Part shown: piece by piece, positions 1 through 8,313 of the stretch | Position numbering within the stretch: position 1 is the stretch's first letter | How the letters are laid out: each line of letters starts with the position of its first letter | Assembly: GCA_044227095.1 (NCBI GenBank) | Contig: JBGAFV010000002.1 | Location: 1-64,000 of the forward strand | DNA from: JACMLD01 sp044227095 | GTDB taxonomy: Bacteria; Bacteroidota; Bacteroidia; Chitinophagales; Chitinophagaceae | Direction of reading: 5' to 3' | Length of the DNA stretch: 64,000 nucleotides | The notes under the pieces: generated by a model | The model's database searches: none | What the model was told of the DNA's origin: nothing | Seen by the model: the letters and a program-made list of their open reading frames with translations, nothing else | Made by a program: the position numbers and the translations under genes

Positions 1-242
1 ATAGCATTGGCTGCCACTGAATTAATTTCAGAAGTACCATTGCCTCTTTCTCCAATGCCATGTAAGAAAATAATCAGCGGATGTTTTTGCGAACCGTAAT
101 CTTTGGGTGTAAACTGAAGAAAACCAATAACGCCGTCGGGTGAAGTGGAATTAGAAATAGTTTTCGCAACCTGCTGAGAAAAAGAAAATGTGCTTAATAA
201 TAACCATGCACACAGTGCCTGAAGTTTCAAGGTAGCTCTCAT
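1..242 (-). CDS. Secreted alpha/beta-hydrolase-like esterase, N-terminal part (cut by window edge)
   Basis: Only the first 80 or so codons are inside the window; the gene runs off the left edge. The ATG at 240-242 starts a clear signal peptide (hydrophobic core CAWLLLSTFSFS, probable cleavage before QQVAK). The mature part contains LIIFLHGIGERGNG, the oxyanion-loop region (HGxGERG) of the esterase/dienelactone-hydrolase type alpha/beta-hydrolases that Bacteroidota export. The nucleophile and the rest of the triad would lie outside the window, so substrate cannot be stated. Many relatives are long proteins with added PKD or T9SS sorting domains; whether this one is cannot be seen. Confidence is good for the fold and low for the substrate. 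Confidence 0.7.
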   Translation of the reverse strand, partial: MRATLKLQALCAWLLLSTFSFSQQVAKTISNSTSPDGVIGFLQFTPKDYGSQKHPLIIFLHGIGERGNGTSEINSVAANA

Positions 243-675
243 ATTATACTCTTCGTTTTTACAGGATAAACAAATAAAGTCCCCTAACAGCATTAACCAG
301 TTTTTTTTCGCAGGCATATGCATGCGAGTTTGGTCAATGCCATTTTACAATCAGAAATAAACAGTAATTAACAGTTGGGTAAAACTCTTCTCAGTTGATA
401 ACTGTAATTAATTTTTAGCAGCAACAGTTTTCAAAAAAAGAATTTGGTTGAACGCACTATGCCAATAATATACCAAAAAAAGATATTGTGAATAACTCTT
501 CTTTGATAGTGGTCAACTTTATCAATAATAGCTTTAGCGAGTATAAAAAAAACTTTTTCGGAGATAACACTTGTATGTTTTGCTGCTGTAAATTATTTCT
601 CTTTTATTTTTTGTGAAGATTAACAACCTGCTGCAAACATTGCAAAGCCCGATTTAGTGTCAGTAGTACAATTAT
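243..675. other. Intergenic stretch, AT-rich, no gene seen
   Basis: 433 bases between the start of the truncated hydrolase and the stop of the PaaE-like reductase, both on the minus strand. It must hold the hydrolase promoter and the reductase 3' end. It contains no credible reading frame, RNA gene or strong hairpin. A short self-complementary run (GCATATGC, about 314-321) is too small to interpret. Confidence 0.5.
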
Positions 676-1713
676 TTAAAATTGCAGCACTACATCGCCA
701 TTTACAGGATAGCCGGTGCATGTTAATACACGGCCTTTTTCCATTTCATCATCCATCAGCACTTCATTATAACTCATCCACACTTTTCCATGCAAACAAG
801 TTGCTGCACAACTACCGCAACGGCCTGCTTCACAACTGTATGGCAATGCTATGCCTTCATTTTTTGCTGCCTGTAATATGGTTTGTGGATATTGTGTTGA
901 CAAACGATAAACCTTATTCTGCACACGAATTTCAATATTGTGCTTTTGAACATCGGGAGGAATTGTTTTTGATTCAACCTTAAGGGGCGTAAAGTTTTCC
1001 TTCTTAATATGTTGCAAAGGAACACGGCTTTCAAGCAATTCGATGCTGGCCATCCGCATAAAATCAAAAGGGCCGCAGGTATAAAACAATATTTCTGCTC
1101 TTGGCGCAACCGTTAATTCTTTCAACAGCCTGCCCAGCAGCCATTTACTCAATCTTGCCCTTTCTAAATTGGGCGAGGTGCTAAATAAAAATTCAATTAC
1201 AAAGCGGTCTTTAAATGTATTTGCCAGTTGTTTAAGCTCCTCGTAAAATATTGTAGTAGCTGGTGACCGGTTGCTGTATATAAGCACCACTCTTATGTAT
1301 GGGTGAAAGTGGAGCAGTGTTTTTATCAATGGCAAAACAGGCGTAATGCCGCTTCCTGCTGCGATGAAAAAAATCTCTTTGAATTGATGAATATTTTCGG
1401 GCAATACAAAAAAACCTGCTGCGCCTGTTGTAGTTAATATATTGCCGGGCTTTGCCGTGTCTAATAATTTCCTGGAGTATTCGCCATTTTCTAGTCGCTT
1501 TACTGTAATGGCCATTGGCTCGTGCAGTGCAGGCGCAGATGAAAGAGAATAACTCCTTCTCTCCTCTCCTGATACTTTTTGAAAAACAAACGTAAGAAAC
1601 TGGCCAGCCTGGTATGAAACAGGATCCTTATCTACAGGACTGAGATAAAAAGTTTTACAATCTGCAGTTTCCTGTTTAATGCTGTCAATTCTCAATGCCT
1701 TAAATAGTGCCAT
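676..1713 (-). CDS. PaaE-like 2Fe-2S ferredoxin/FAD-dependent reductase
   Basis: A 345-residue flavin reductase with a C-terminal plant-type ferredoxin domain, the layout of phenylacetyl-CoA epoxidase reductase PaaE and related oxygenase reductases. Visible in order: an FAD-binding barrel with RRSYSLSS at 52-59, an NAD(P)-binding fold with GSGITP at 120-125, and a [2Fe-2S] site with Cys294, Cys299, Cys302 and Cys332 (CX4CX2C plus a distal Cys). It would pass electrons from NAD(P)H through FAD and the cluster to an oxygenase or desaturase in the cytoplasm. No paaABCD partner genes are nearby, so its electron acceptor must be encoded elsewhere; a fatty acid desaturase or hydroxylase is equally possible. 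The gene is monocistronic here. Confidence 0.88.
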   Translation of the reverse strand: MALFKALRIDSIKQETADCKTFYLSPVDKDPVSYQAGQFLTFVFQKVSGEERRSYSLSSAPALHEPMAITVKRLENGEYSRKLLDTAKPGNILTTTGAAGFFVLPENIHQFKEIFFIAAGSGITPVLPLIKTLLHFHPYIRVVLIYSNRSPATTIFYEELKQLANTFKDRFVIEFLFSTSPNLERARLSKWLLGRLLKELTVAPRAEILFYTCGPFDFMRMASIELLESRVPLQHIKKENFTPLKVESKTIPPDVQKHNIEIRVQNKVYRLSTQYPQTILQAAKNEGIALPYSCEAGRCGSCAATCLHGKVWMSYNEVLMDDEMEKGRVLTCTGYPVNGDVVLQF

Positions 1714-1885
1714 ACAAACCTTGTTGAAAAATTAAAACCCTATCTAATAATGAAGTTGCCATTTAAAAGCCGGACATAGCCAATATACGGCATCTCAATA
1801 GAATGATTTTACAAAAACTTCTTACTGGTATTTCTGCGAAAGCAGATAATTTGTTAACTTACAGATGACTAAAAACGATTGCCAC

Positions 1886-2320
1886 ATGAAAAAAGTTGCT
1901 GACATACTGCACCGCAAAGGTGCCAACCTAATCTCCATTTTGCCTGAAACAACTGTAATTGAAGCCCTGGAACTGATGGCCGCCAAGAATATAGGCTCAG
2001 TCCTCGTTATGGATGGCGATCAATATTTTGGCCTGCTTACAGAAAGAGACTATGCCCGTAAAGTAATCCTGAAAGGCAAACACTCATCAGATACCAAGGT
2101 AGAAGAAATCATGTCGAAAGGCTTGCCCCGCATCACCCCCGACAATTCCATTGAAGTTTGCATGCACCTGATGAGCGAAAACAATATCCGCTACCTGCCT
2201 GTATTTGAAAATGATAACATTTGCGGCATCATCTCCATTAATGATGTGGTAAAAGAAACCATTCTTTCGCAGGAAGAAACCATTACGCAGCTAAAAGATT
2301 ATCTGCACGCAAGTATGTAA
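1886..2320 (+). CDS. Tandem CBS-domain protein
   Basis: A 144-residue cytoplasmic protein made only of two CBS motifs (about 8-62 and 75-130). GSVLVMDGDQYFGLLTERDYARK is a typical first CBS ending and IRYLPVFENDNICGIISINDVVK the second, written here as the best landmarks. CBS pairs bind adenosine nucleotides or NAD(H) and often regulate a partner; no fused effector is present, so the target is unknown. Start: an in-frame ATG exists 21 bases upstream (1865), but family members begin close to MKKVADIL, so the ATG at 1886 is preferred. A rho-independent terminator follows at 2376-2408. Confidence 0.85.
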   Translation: MKKVADILHRKGANLISILPETTVIEALELMAAKNIGSVLVMDGDQYFGLLTERDYARKVILKGKHSSDTKVEEIMSKGLPRITPDNSIEVCMHLMSENNIRYLPVFENDNICGIISINDVVKETILSQEETITQLKDYLHASM

Positions 2321-2375
2321 TTGAAGAACTATAGCGTCCTCACATTGTAATGCTGAAAGTTGTTGAAGAAATATT

Positions 2376-2408
2376 ACCGGTTGGTTCTTTTGAGCCAGCC
2401 GGTTTTTT
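2376..2408 (+). terminator. Terminator of the CBS gene
   Basis: ACCGGTTGG and CCAGCCGGT form a 9-bp stem with one G-U pair and a 10-base loop, followed directly by a run of six T. It lies 55 bases after the CBS stop codon on the plus strand. Confidence 0.8.
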
Positions 2409-2428
2409 ATACCAGCTTCACAGCTATG

Positions 2429-2460
2429 GTCATCATCGTTGCCTCGCAATCACTTCATCA
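2429..2460 (+). repeat. Dispersed repeat, stand-alone head module
   Basis: Contains CATCATCGTTGCCTCGCA followed by ATCACTTCATCA. It matches the head found at 50619-50655 (opposite strand) and 62255-62289. Here no palindromic body follows. It sits between the CBS terminator and the convergent PEP mutase-like gene. Confidence 0.6.
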
Positions 2461-2487
2461 GCAAATCTATAATGGTCTGATCAGTAA

Positions 2488-3321
2488 TTATTTCCTAAAC
2501 AGATCATTAATAGCTGCATAAGACATAATGCCCGTTGCATAACCAAAACTTCCTTTTTGTTTTATCTCTTTTGCAGACTCATAAAATGCATTGTAAGCAG
2601 CACGTGCAAGCGATGAGCCAATGCTTATACGCTTTACGCCCAAATCTTCTAATTCATTCACTGTAAAATCTGCGTTGCTTAAACCCATAACCACACTCAC
2701 AGGTTTTGGCGCTAATGCTTTTACAACTATGCTAATTTCTTCGCTTGTTTGTAAACCCGGTGCAAACAAAACATCAGCACCTGCTGCTGCATAAGCTTGC
2801 AGTCGCTTAATGGTATCTGCCAAATCAATTTTACCATGAATTAAATTCTCTGCCCTTGCAGTTAATGTAAAAGGCAGCGGTAAACTTTTTACTGCGGCCA
2901 CTGCTGCTTTAATGCGTTCTATAGATAATGCAAACGGGTAAATAGGATCCTTTGGATTACCTGTTGCATCTTCTATAGATCCGCCGCACAAACCTGTCTT
3001 AGCTGCCTGTAAAATGGTTTCTGCACATATTTGCGGATCATTGCCAAAACCATTTTCTAAATCTGCTGCAACAGGTAAATGAGTAGCACCTACGATAGAT
3101 TTTGCATTGTGCAATGTTTCTTCACGGGTAACAAGTCCTTCACCATCTGGTTTACCAATAGAAAAAGCAAGACCAGCACTTGTAGTGGCCAATGCTTCAA
3201 ACCCTAATGCGGCCAGCATTTTTGCAGAACCAGCATCCCACGGATTGGGCATAACAAATATGCCTGAACGCATGTGCAGATCTTTAAAGGCTGTTGCCCT
3301 TGCTAATTGTAAGTTATCCAT
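2488..3321 (-). CDS. Isocitrate lyase/PEP mutase superfamily protein
   Basis: A 277-residue TIM-barrel enzyme of the phosphoenolpyruvate mutase/2-methylisocitrate lyase group. Landmarks are MPNPWDAGSAKML near the N-terminus, the substrate and Mg-binding region around AADLENGFG, and GGSIEDATG in place of the metal-binding SIED segment. The KKCGH lyase loop of true isocitrate lyase is absent, which argues for the broad family that cleaves or rearranges small 2-oxo or phosphono acids. The substrate is not predictable. The longest frame begins with TTG at 3327, but ATG at 3321 lies two codons inside and is taken as start. It precedes a GNAT gene on the same strand, separated by only 26 bases, so the two may be cotranscribed. 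Confidence 0.82.
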   Translation of the reverse strand: MDNLQLARATAFKDLHMRSGIFVMPNPWDAGSAKMLAALGFEALATTSAGLAFSIGKPDGEGLVTREETLHNAKSIVGATHLPVAADLENGFGNDPQICAETILQAAKTGLCGGSIEDATGNPKDPIYPFALSIERIKAAVAAVKSLPLPFTLTARAENLIHGKIDLADTIKRLQAYAAAGADVLFAPGLQTSEEISIVVKALAPKPVSVVMGLSNADFTVNELEDLGVKRISIGSSLARAAYNAFYESAKEIKQKGSFGYATGIMSYAAINDLFRK

Positions 3322-3347
3322 AGACAAATTATTTTATCCGCTGCTGT

Positions 3348-3833
3348 TTATAATTTTCTGTACATAATATAAGCATTGGTCAATCCATGTTTGCTATGAT
3401 TAAAGGCTTCTGGTATTTCGCCAATAATAGTAAACCCAAGATGCTGCCATAACTTTACTGCACGTTCATTGCTTTTTATAACAATATTGTATTGCATGGC
3501 TTTATAACCAAGCCTTTTTGCTTCTTCCAGGGAAAACAACGCCATCGTTTTTCCGATACCTTTTCCTGCTGCCAAAGGAGAAACCATATAACCTGCATTG
3601 GCAATGTGTGAACCAAGATCTGGCTGGTTATCACGCATCACAAAAGTTCCAACCACTTCATCATTATCCAGCGCAACATAAGTATGTGCAGCAGGTGAGC
3701 ACCAATAGGCCAGCATTTTTTCTTTTGAAGATGCCGGATGAAATACATAAGTATCGCCTGTTGCTATTACATCGCTGATGATGTTCCATATGGCATCATA
3801 ATCATTTGTTGTTGCTTTTCTTATTTCAAGCAT
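3348..3833 (-). CDS. GNAT-family N-acetyltransferase
   Basis: A 161-residue single-domain GCN5-related acetyltransferase. The acetyl-CoA pyrophosphate loop is visible as VSPLAAGKGIGKTM (about 98-111), and the C-terminal part contains VKLWQHLGFTIIGEIPEAF, the usual beta-bulge strand of PhnO/YhhY-like members. The acceptor is unknown; the FHPASS and AHTYVALD segments resemble acetyltransferases acting on amines or antibiotics, but this is weak. It lies upstream of the PEP mutase-like gene on the same strand and downstream of an inverted intergenic repeat. Confidence 0.85.
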   Translation of the reverse strand: MLEIRKATTNDYDAIWNIISDVIATGDTYVFHPASSKEKMLAYWCSPAAHTYVALDNDEVVGTFVMRDNQPDLGSHIANAGYMVSPLAAGKGIGKTMALFSLEEAKRLGYKAMQYNIVIKSNERAVKLWQHLGFTIIGEIPEAFNHSKHGLTNAYIMYRKL

Positions 3834-3839
3834 TACTTT

Positions 3840-3927
3840 TTATTTCTGATTTTGGGATTTAGGAATTTTGGAATTTCTTCTGACTTATCATTAAAACAAA
3901 TCTCAAAATTCCTAAATCACAAAATCC
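3840..3927. repeat. Degenerate inverted repeat between GNAT and NTF2-like genes
   Basis: GGGATTTAGGAATTTTGG in the left half pairs imperfectly with CTCAAAATTCCTAAATC in the right half, making a long imperfect hairpin built on a short A/T-rich period. A related sequence occurs at 54425-54500. It belongs to the degenerate short-period class found at many gene boundaries here. Confidence 0.55.
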
Positions 3928-3943
3928 TTCAATAATTGATCGA

Positions 3944-4429
3944 CTAAGCGTTGTTAACGGTATTATTCGCCATAAACTTTTCTAAACTTGCCTTTGCATT
4001 CCTGTGTACTTTTCCCTGTATAAAATTGCTCCAGCCTAATAGCATACCTGGTATTCCCAATGCCTGGCGGCTCCATTTCCACAAATCAAATTTGTCTGTA
4101 TGTTCTGTAATCTTTCCATTTTCAATACGCATATGCGCTTTTATATTGTTTACAACATGTCGCCCTGTTTTTGAAAAAGTATAGCTGGCAATCCAGTTGC
4201 ATGTAATGTATTCTTCGTCCAGCAATTGAATATTATTATAGGTAAGCGAAAAATTTTTGGCATTCTTACAAAGCATCTCCCACATGGCTTTTACTTCATT
4301 GCCCTGCAAAAGACCAAATACCGGATCACTAAAAACAGGAGACGCACTATAACAATCCTGCATGGTCTTGTAATCCAGTTGCTGGAAAGCTGTATAAAAG
4401 CGGTTGACAAGTTGTTCGTTTCCGTTCAT
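3944..4429 (-). CDS. NTF2-like/SnoaL-like protein
   Basis: A 161-residue protein of the nuclear transport factor 2-like fold. The pattern NRFYTAFQQLDYKTMQDCYS followed by PVFSDPVFG and a run of beta strands ending in ITEHTDKFDLWKW is typical of SnoaL-like/YybH-type members. The family includes ketosteroid isomerases and polyketide cyclases but also many non-enzymatic ligand-binding proteins, so no reaction can be assigned. No signal peptide is present. It is divergent from the CocE-type hydrolase, with only 59 bases between the two starts, which suggests overlapping promoters. Confidence 0.8.
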   Translation of the reverse strand: MNGNEQLVNRFYTAFQQLDYKTMQDCYSASPVFSDPVFGLLQGNEVKAMWEMLCKNAKNFSLTYNNIQLLDEEYITCNWIASYTFSKTGRHVVNNIKAHMRIENGKITEHTDKFDLWKWSRQALGIPGMLLGWSNFIQGKVHRNAKASLEKFMANNTVNNA

Positions 4430-4443
4430 AATTTAAAATATGT

Positions 4444-4473
4444 TTTGATGGCTGATTAAGTAAATTAGCTTTC
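4444..4473 (+). promoter_or_regulatory. Probable promoter of the CocE-type hydrolase
   Basis: TTTG at 4444-4447 and TAGCTTTC at 4466-4473 are 18 bases apart, close to the Bacteroidota TTTG-N19-21-TAnnTTTG consensus with one mismatch in the -7 element. The gene starts 16 bases downstream. Confidence 0.5.
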
Positions 4474-4488
4474 CAAAATTAAAATTAC

Positions 4489-6381
4489 ATGAGAAAACTC
4501 ACCCTTATTATTTTATTATTCGCTCCAGTTTTTTTGAATGCCCAATATGCGCAGGATTCTGCGTGGATAAAAGAGCACTATTATAAGATTGAACGTTACA
4601 TACCCATGCGTGATGGCATTAAGCTTTTCACCTGCGCTTATGTTCCCAAAGACAGCTCTGCAAAACATCCTATCCTGCTTACACGGACACCTTATTCATG
4701 CGCACCTTATGGCGAAAACAATTTTAATGCAAATCTCTGGAACCGGCATTGGCGTTATTATGCAAGGGAAAACTATATTATAGTTACGCAGGATGTCCGT
4801 GGCCGCTGGATGAGCGAAGGCGATTATACAGACATAAAACCCTTCAACCCTAATAAAAAAGGAAATGAAACTGATGAAGCAAGCGACACGTATGATGCTA
4901 TTGACTGGCTGGTAAAAAATCTTCCTTACAATAATGAACATGTTGGTGTATTTGGTATTTCTTACCCGGGTTTTTATTCAACCATGGCTGCATTAAGCAA
5001 CCACCCTGCATTAAAAGCAGTTAGTCCGCAGGCGCCGGTTACAGATTGGTTCCAGGGCGATGATTTTCATCACAACGGTGCGCTTATGCTAATGGATGCT
5101 TTTAGTTTCTATGCAGGCGGCTTTGGTTATCCAAGGCCAGTACCAACAACAGTTGGGCCCAAATCAACTTTAAAAATTCCTGATGTAGATAATTATAAAA
5201 CATACCTTGATATAGGCTCGCTGAGCAACTTTAAAAAACTCGCCGGCGATACACTCAAATTTATAAATGATTTATGGTCACATCCTAATTATGACGAATG
5301 GTGGCAAGCCCGTAACCCACGCAATTTTGTAAAAAATGTGCAACCCGCTATACTGGTAGTTGGTGGTTTGTTTGATGCAGAAGATTGCTTTGGTGCGTGG
5401 AATTTGTATAAGGCTATTGAAAAGAAAAATCCTGCTGCACATTTTAATAAACTCGTAATGGGGCCATGGTATCATGGCCAATGGGCATCTACAGATGGAA
5501 CACACTTAGGCAATCTTCGTTTTGATCAAAACACTTCATTCTGGTACCAGAACAATATTGAAATACCTTTCTTTAATTATTTCCTTAAAGGTGAAGGTGA
5601 TATTTCAAAACTTGCTGAAGCAACAATTTTTTTCAGCGGAGAAAACAAATGGCACAATTATGCGCAATGGCCACCTGTTGAAAAACAGGATAAACAACTT
5701 TATTTTCAACCAAATGGAAAACTTGGTTGGGATAAACCTGCTGCAAACAACAGCTATAGCGAATACGTTAGCGATCCTGCACACCCGGTTCCATATACAG
5801 AAGATGTGCATTATTCAAGAACAAGAGAATACATGACAGATGACCAGCGCTTTGCTGAACGCCGCCCGGATGTTTTAACTTTTACAAGTGATGTTTTGGA
5901 TAATGATCTTACTATTGGCGGCACCGTAACTGCTGATTTGCTCACCAGTATTTCTACCACTGATGCAGATTTTGTAGTAAAGGTTATTGATGTGTTTCCT
6001 GATAACTTTAAATATACTGATGCGCTACCGCAGCAGCGGAGAATGGCAGGCGGAGATTACCCAATGGGCGGCTACGAATTACTGGTACGCGGAGAAATTA
6101 TGCGTGGCCGTTTTAGAAATAGTTTTGCCAAACCCGAAGCGTTTAAACCCAATAAAACAGAAAGGGTAAAATTTGATTTGCCCGATGTAGCGCATACTTT
6201 TTTAAAGGGCCATAAAATAATGATACAGGTACAAAGCAGTTGGTTTCCTATAGCAGATCGCAACCCGCAAAAGTTTATAAACATTTATACTGCTACCAAT
6301 GAAGACTTTCAAAAGTGCACCATAAAAATACTACACGATGGAGTGAATAGTTCAAGCGTAATACTTCCGGTGATTCGATAG
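4489..6381 (+). CDS. Secreted CocE/NonD-family serine hydrolase (X-Pro dipeptidyl-peptidase-like)
   Basis: A 630-residue exported hydrolase. A signal peptide occupies residues 1-19 (LIILLFAPVFLNA). The N-terminal alpha/beta-hydrolase domain carries the nucleophile elbow GISYPG with Ser158, the likely acid Asp296 in GGLFDAEDC and the likely base His329 in GPWYHGQW. QDVRGRW (101-107) is the second conserved block of the family. The C-terminal third is the jelly-roll domain of PepX/cocaine esterase enzymes. The family includes alpha-amino acid ester hydrolases, glutaryl-acylases and X-prolyl peptidases; the product here probably acts in the periplasm or outside on acylated peptides or esters. 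No neighbour narrows the substrate. Confidence 0.9.
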   Translation: MRKLTLIILLFAPVFLNAQYAQDSAWIKEHYYKIERYIPMRDGIKLFTCAYVPKDSSAKHPILLTRTPYSCAPYGENNFNANLWNRHWRYYARENYIIVTQDVRGRWMSEGDYTDIKPFNPNKKGNETDEASDTYDAIDWLVKNLPYNNEHVGVFGISYPGFYSTMAALSNHPALKAVSPQAPVTDWFQGDDFHHNGALMLMDAFSFYAGGFGYPRPVPTTVGPKSTLKIPDVDNYKTYLDIGSLSNFKKLAGDTLKFINDLWSHPNYDEWWQARNPRNFVKNVQPAILVVGGLFDAEDCFGAWNLYKAIEKKNPAAHFNKLVMGPWYHGQWASTDGTHLGNLRFDQNTSFWYQNNIEIPFFNYFLKGEGDISKLAEATIFFSGENKWHNYAQWPPVEKQDKQLYFQPNGKLGWDKPAANNSYSEYVSDPAHPVPYTEDVHYSRTREYMTDDQRFAERRPDVLTFTSDVLDNDLTIGGTVTADLLTSISTTDADFVVKVIDVFPDNFKYTDALPQQRRMAGGDYPMGGYELLVRGEIMRGRFRNSFAKPEAFKPNKTERVKFDLPDVAHTFLKGHKIMIQVQSSWFPIADRNPQKFINIYTATNEDFQKCTIKILHDGVNSSSVILPVIR

Positions 6382-6384
6382 TAT

Positions 6385-6512
6385 TGAGTATTGAGTATAT
6401 AGTATGTAGTATTAAGACAGAGAAGAGTGTGTAATCGATAGTCTTTAGTCAGGAAACAAAGCTAGCGGCAAAGTCTACATCCTACATCCTACATACTATA
6501 TACTTCCTACTT
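6385..6512. repeat. Degenerate TAGTATGTAG-type inverted repeat
   Basis: The left half reads as repeats of GAGTATTGAGTATATAGTAT; the right half contains CTACATACTATATACTTCC, its approximate reverse complement. The two halves are separated by about 70 bases. It occupies most of the gap between the CocE hydrolase and the hexosaminidase. Confidence 0.6.
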
Positions 6513-6517
6513 TAAAG

Positions 6518-6529
6518 CAAACGTTTGCG
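6518..6529. promoter_or_regulatory. LacI-type operator-like palindrome upstream of GH20 gene
   Basis: GCAAACGTTTGC is a perfect 12-bp palindrome with a central CG, the form of many LacI-family operators. It lies 80 bases before the hexosaminidase start. No regulator gene is adjacent. Confidence 0.4.
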
Positions 6530-6608
6530 TAACAGTACAAGCATTTGTTTCATTATCTTTAGCCTATACAAAACAATACAACAGAACAATTAGCAAAATT
6601 GAAGTGCA

Positions 6609-8264
6609 ATGAAAAAAATCTTCGTTTTATTTTTATTACTTGGTATGACAGCAACCAGCTTTGCGCAAGCCATTAATATTATTCCGCAGCCGGCAGAAAT
6701 AAGACAGCCAAGAATTATGGCGAGTTTTACGGTAACGCCTGCTACAGAAATTGTATTGCAGGGAAGTGGGCTTGAAAACACTGCTGCATTTTTGAATGAT
6801 TATTTAAACCGTTTTTATAAGTTTAAATTGAAGGTGGTAAAAAAATCCGCTTCAAAAAATGTAATTGCGCTCAACTATGAAAAAATGAGCTATGCAATTC
6901 CCGGTGCTTATGTATTAACCATAAACCAGAATGGTGCTTACATTGCCGGAGATAATGAAGCCGGGGCATTTTATGGTATCCAAACATTGATACAAATGCT
7001 GCCCGTTCCAGAAACTGCGCAAATTCCTAAACTTGCTATACCTTATGTTAGCATTAAAGATTACCCTCGTTTTGCTTACCGCGGTTTAATGCTTGATGCC
7101 GGTCGTCATTTCTTTCCGGTAGATTTTGTAAAAAAATACATTGATTATATCGCCCTGCACAAAATGAATTATTTCCATTGGCACCTTACAGAAGACCAGG
7201 GCTGGCGCATAGAAATAAAAAAATATCCCAAGCTTACAGAAGTTGGCTCAAAAAGAAATGGTACAATCATTGGCCGTTATCCAGGTAAAGGAAACGATAA
7301 CCAGGCTTATGGTGGTTTCTATACACAGGAAGAAATTAAAGATGTAGTGAAGTATGCTGCTGCACGGTACATTACTGTAATTCCAGAAATTGAATTGCCA
7401 GGCCATAGCAGCGCTGCTATTGCAGCATATCCTCAATTGAGTTGCTTTCCTGATACAGCAACAGCTATTCCTGCTAATATGATTTCTGATGCAAGCAAAC
7501 AACAACTGGCAGCTGGCCGTATAAAACTTGTACAGGAAACATGGGGTGTATTTAAGGATGTATATTGCCCAAGCGAATACACGTTTAATTTTTTACAGGA
7601 TGTAATTGATGAGATACTGCCATTGTTTCCTGCAAAATATATTCACATAGGCGGAGATGAGTGCCCGAAAGATGCATGGAAAGAATCTGCTTTTTGCCAG
7701 AAGTTGATTAAAGAAAAAGGATTGAAAGATGAGCATGGATTGCAGAGCTATTTTATAGGCCGGATAGAAAAATACATTAACAGCAAGGGAAAATCAATTA
7801 TTGGATGGGATGAAATTCTTGAAGGAGGACTTGCGCCTAATGCTACAGTAATGAGCTGGCGCGGAGAAGAAGGCGGCATTGACGCAGCAAAACAAAACCA
7901 TGATGTAATTATGACGCCTGGCCAGTATGTTTATTTGGACCATGCACAAATGAAAAATGAAGACTCAGTAACCATTGGTGGTTTTCTGCCTTTGGAAAAT
8001 GTATATAATTACGAACCTGTACCGGCAGTATTAACACCGGAACAAGGCAAACATGTATTAGGTGCACAAGGCAACGTATGGACAGAATACATGGACAATA
8101 CACGCAAAGTTGAATACATGATCTTTCCGCGTTTAAGCGCCTTAAGCGAAGTATTGTGGAGCCCTAAAGGCAAAAAAGATTTTGCTGAATTTGAAAAGAG
8201 AATGCAAGTTCAGGTTAAAAGATATGATCTATGGAAAGCCAATTACTATAAACCAAAATCCTGA
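6609..8264 (+). CDS. Secreted beta-N-acetylhexosaminidase, family GH20
   Basis: A 551-residue glycoside hydrolase with a signal peptide (residues 1-20, ending TSFAQ). Residues 20-150 form the GH20b-like N-terminal domain and 151-545 the catalytic barrel. Diagnostic blocks are GLMLDAGRHFFP (159-170), HWHLTEDQGWR (190-200), IPEIELPGH (258-266) and HIGGDE with the catalytic pair Asp350-Glu351. It removes terminal GlcNAc or GalNAc from chitooligosaccharides or glycoconjugates in the periplasm or outside the cell. It is not in an operon, so it probably works with polysaccharide-utilisation genes elsewhere. A LacI-type palindrome lies upstream, and a bidirectional hairpin at 8287-8313 separates it from the convergent sugar operon. 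Confidence 0.95.
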   Translation: MKKIFVLFLLLGMTATSFAQAINIIPQPAEIRQPRIMASFTVTPATEIVLQGSGLENTAAFLNDYLNRFYKFKLKVVKKSASKNVIALNYEKMSYAIPGAYVLTINQNGAYIAGDNEAGAFYGIQTLIQMLPVPETAQIPKLAIPYVSIKDYPRFAYRGLMLDAGRHFFPVDFVKKYIDYIALHKMNYFHWHLTEDQGWRIEIKKYPKLTEVGSKRNGTIIGRYPGKGNDNQAYGGFYTQEEIKDVVKYAAARYITVIPEIELPGHSSAAIAAYPQLSCFPDTATAIPANMISDASKQQLAAGRIKLVQETWGVFKDVYCPSEYTFNFLQDVIDEILPLFPAKYIHIGGDECPKDAWKESAFCQKLIKEKGLKDEHGLQSYFIGRIEKYINSKGKSIIGWDEILEGGLAPNATVMSWRGEEGGIDAAKQNHDVIMTPGQYVYLDHAQMKNEDSVTIGGFLPLENVYNYEPVPAVLTPEQGKHVLGAQGNVWTEYMDNTRKVEYMIFPRLSALSEVLWSPKGKKDFAEFEKRMQVQVKRYDLWKANYYKPKS

Positions 8265-8286
8265 AGTAAAACATAAACACCTGGAG

Positions 8287-8313
8287 AACCCATGCCGCAA
8301 TGCATGGGTTTTT
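8287..8313. terminator. Bidirectional terminator between GH20 gene and sugar operon
   Basis: AACCCATGC and GCATGGGTT form a 9-bp stem with a 6-base loop followed by five T on the plus strand. It serves the hexosaminidase and touches the stop codon of the convergent dehydrogenase, so it may terminate both. Confidence 0.75.
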
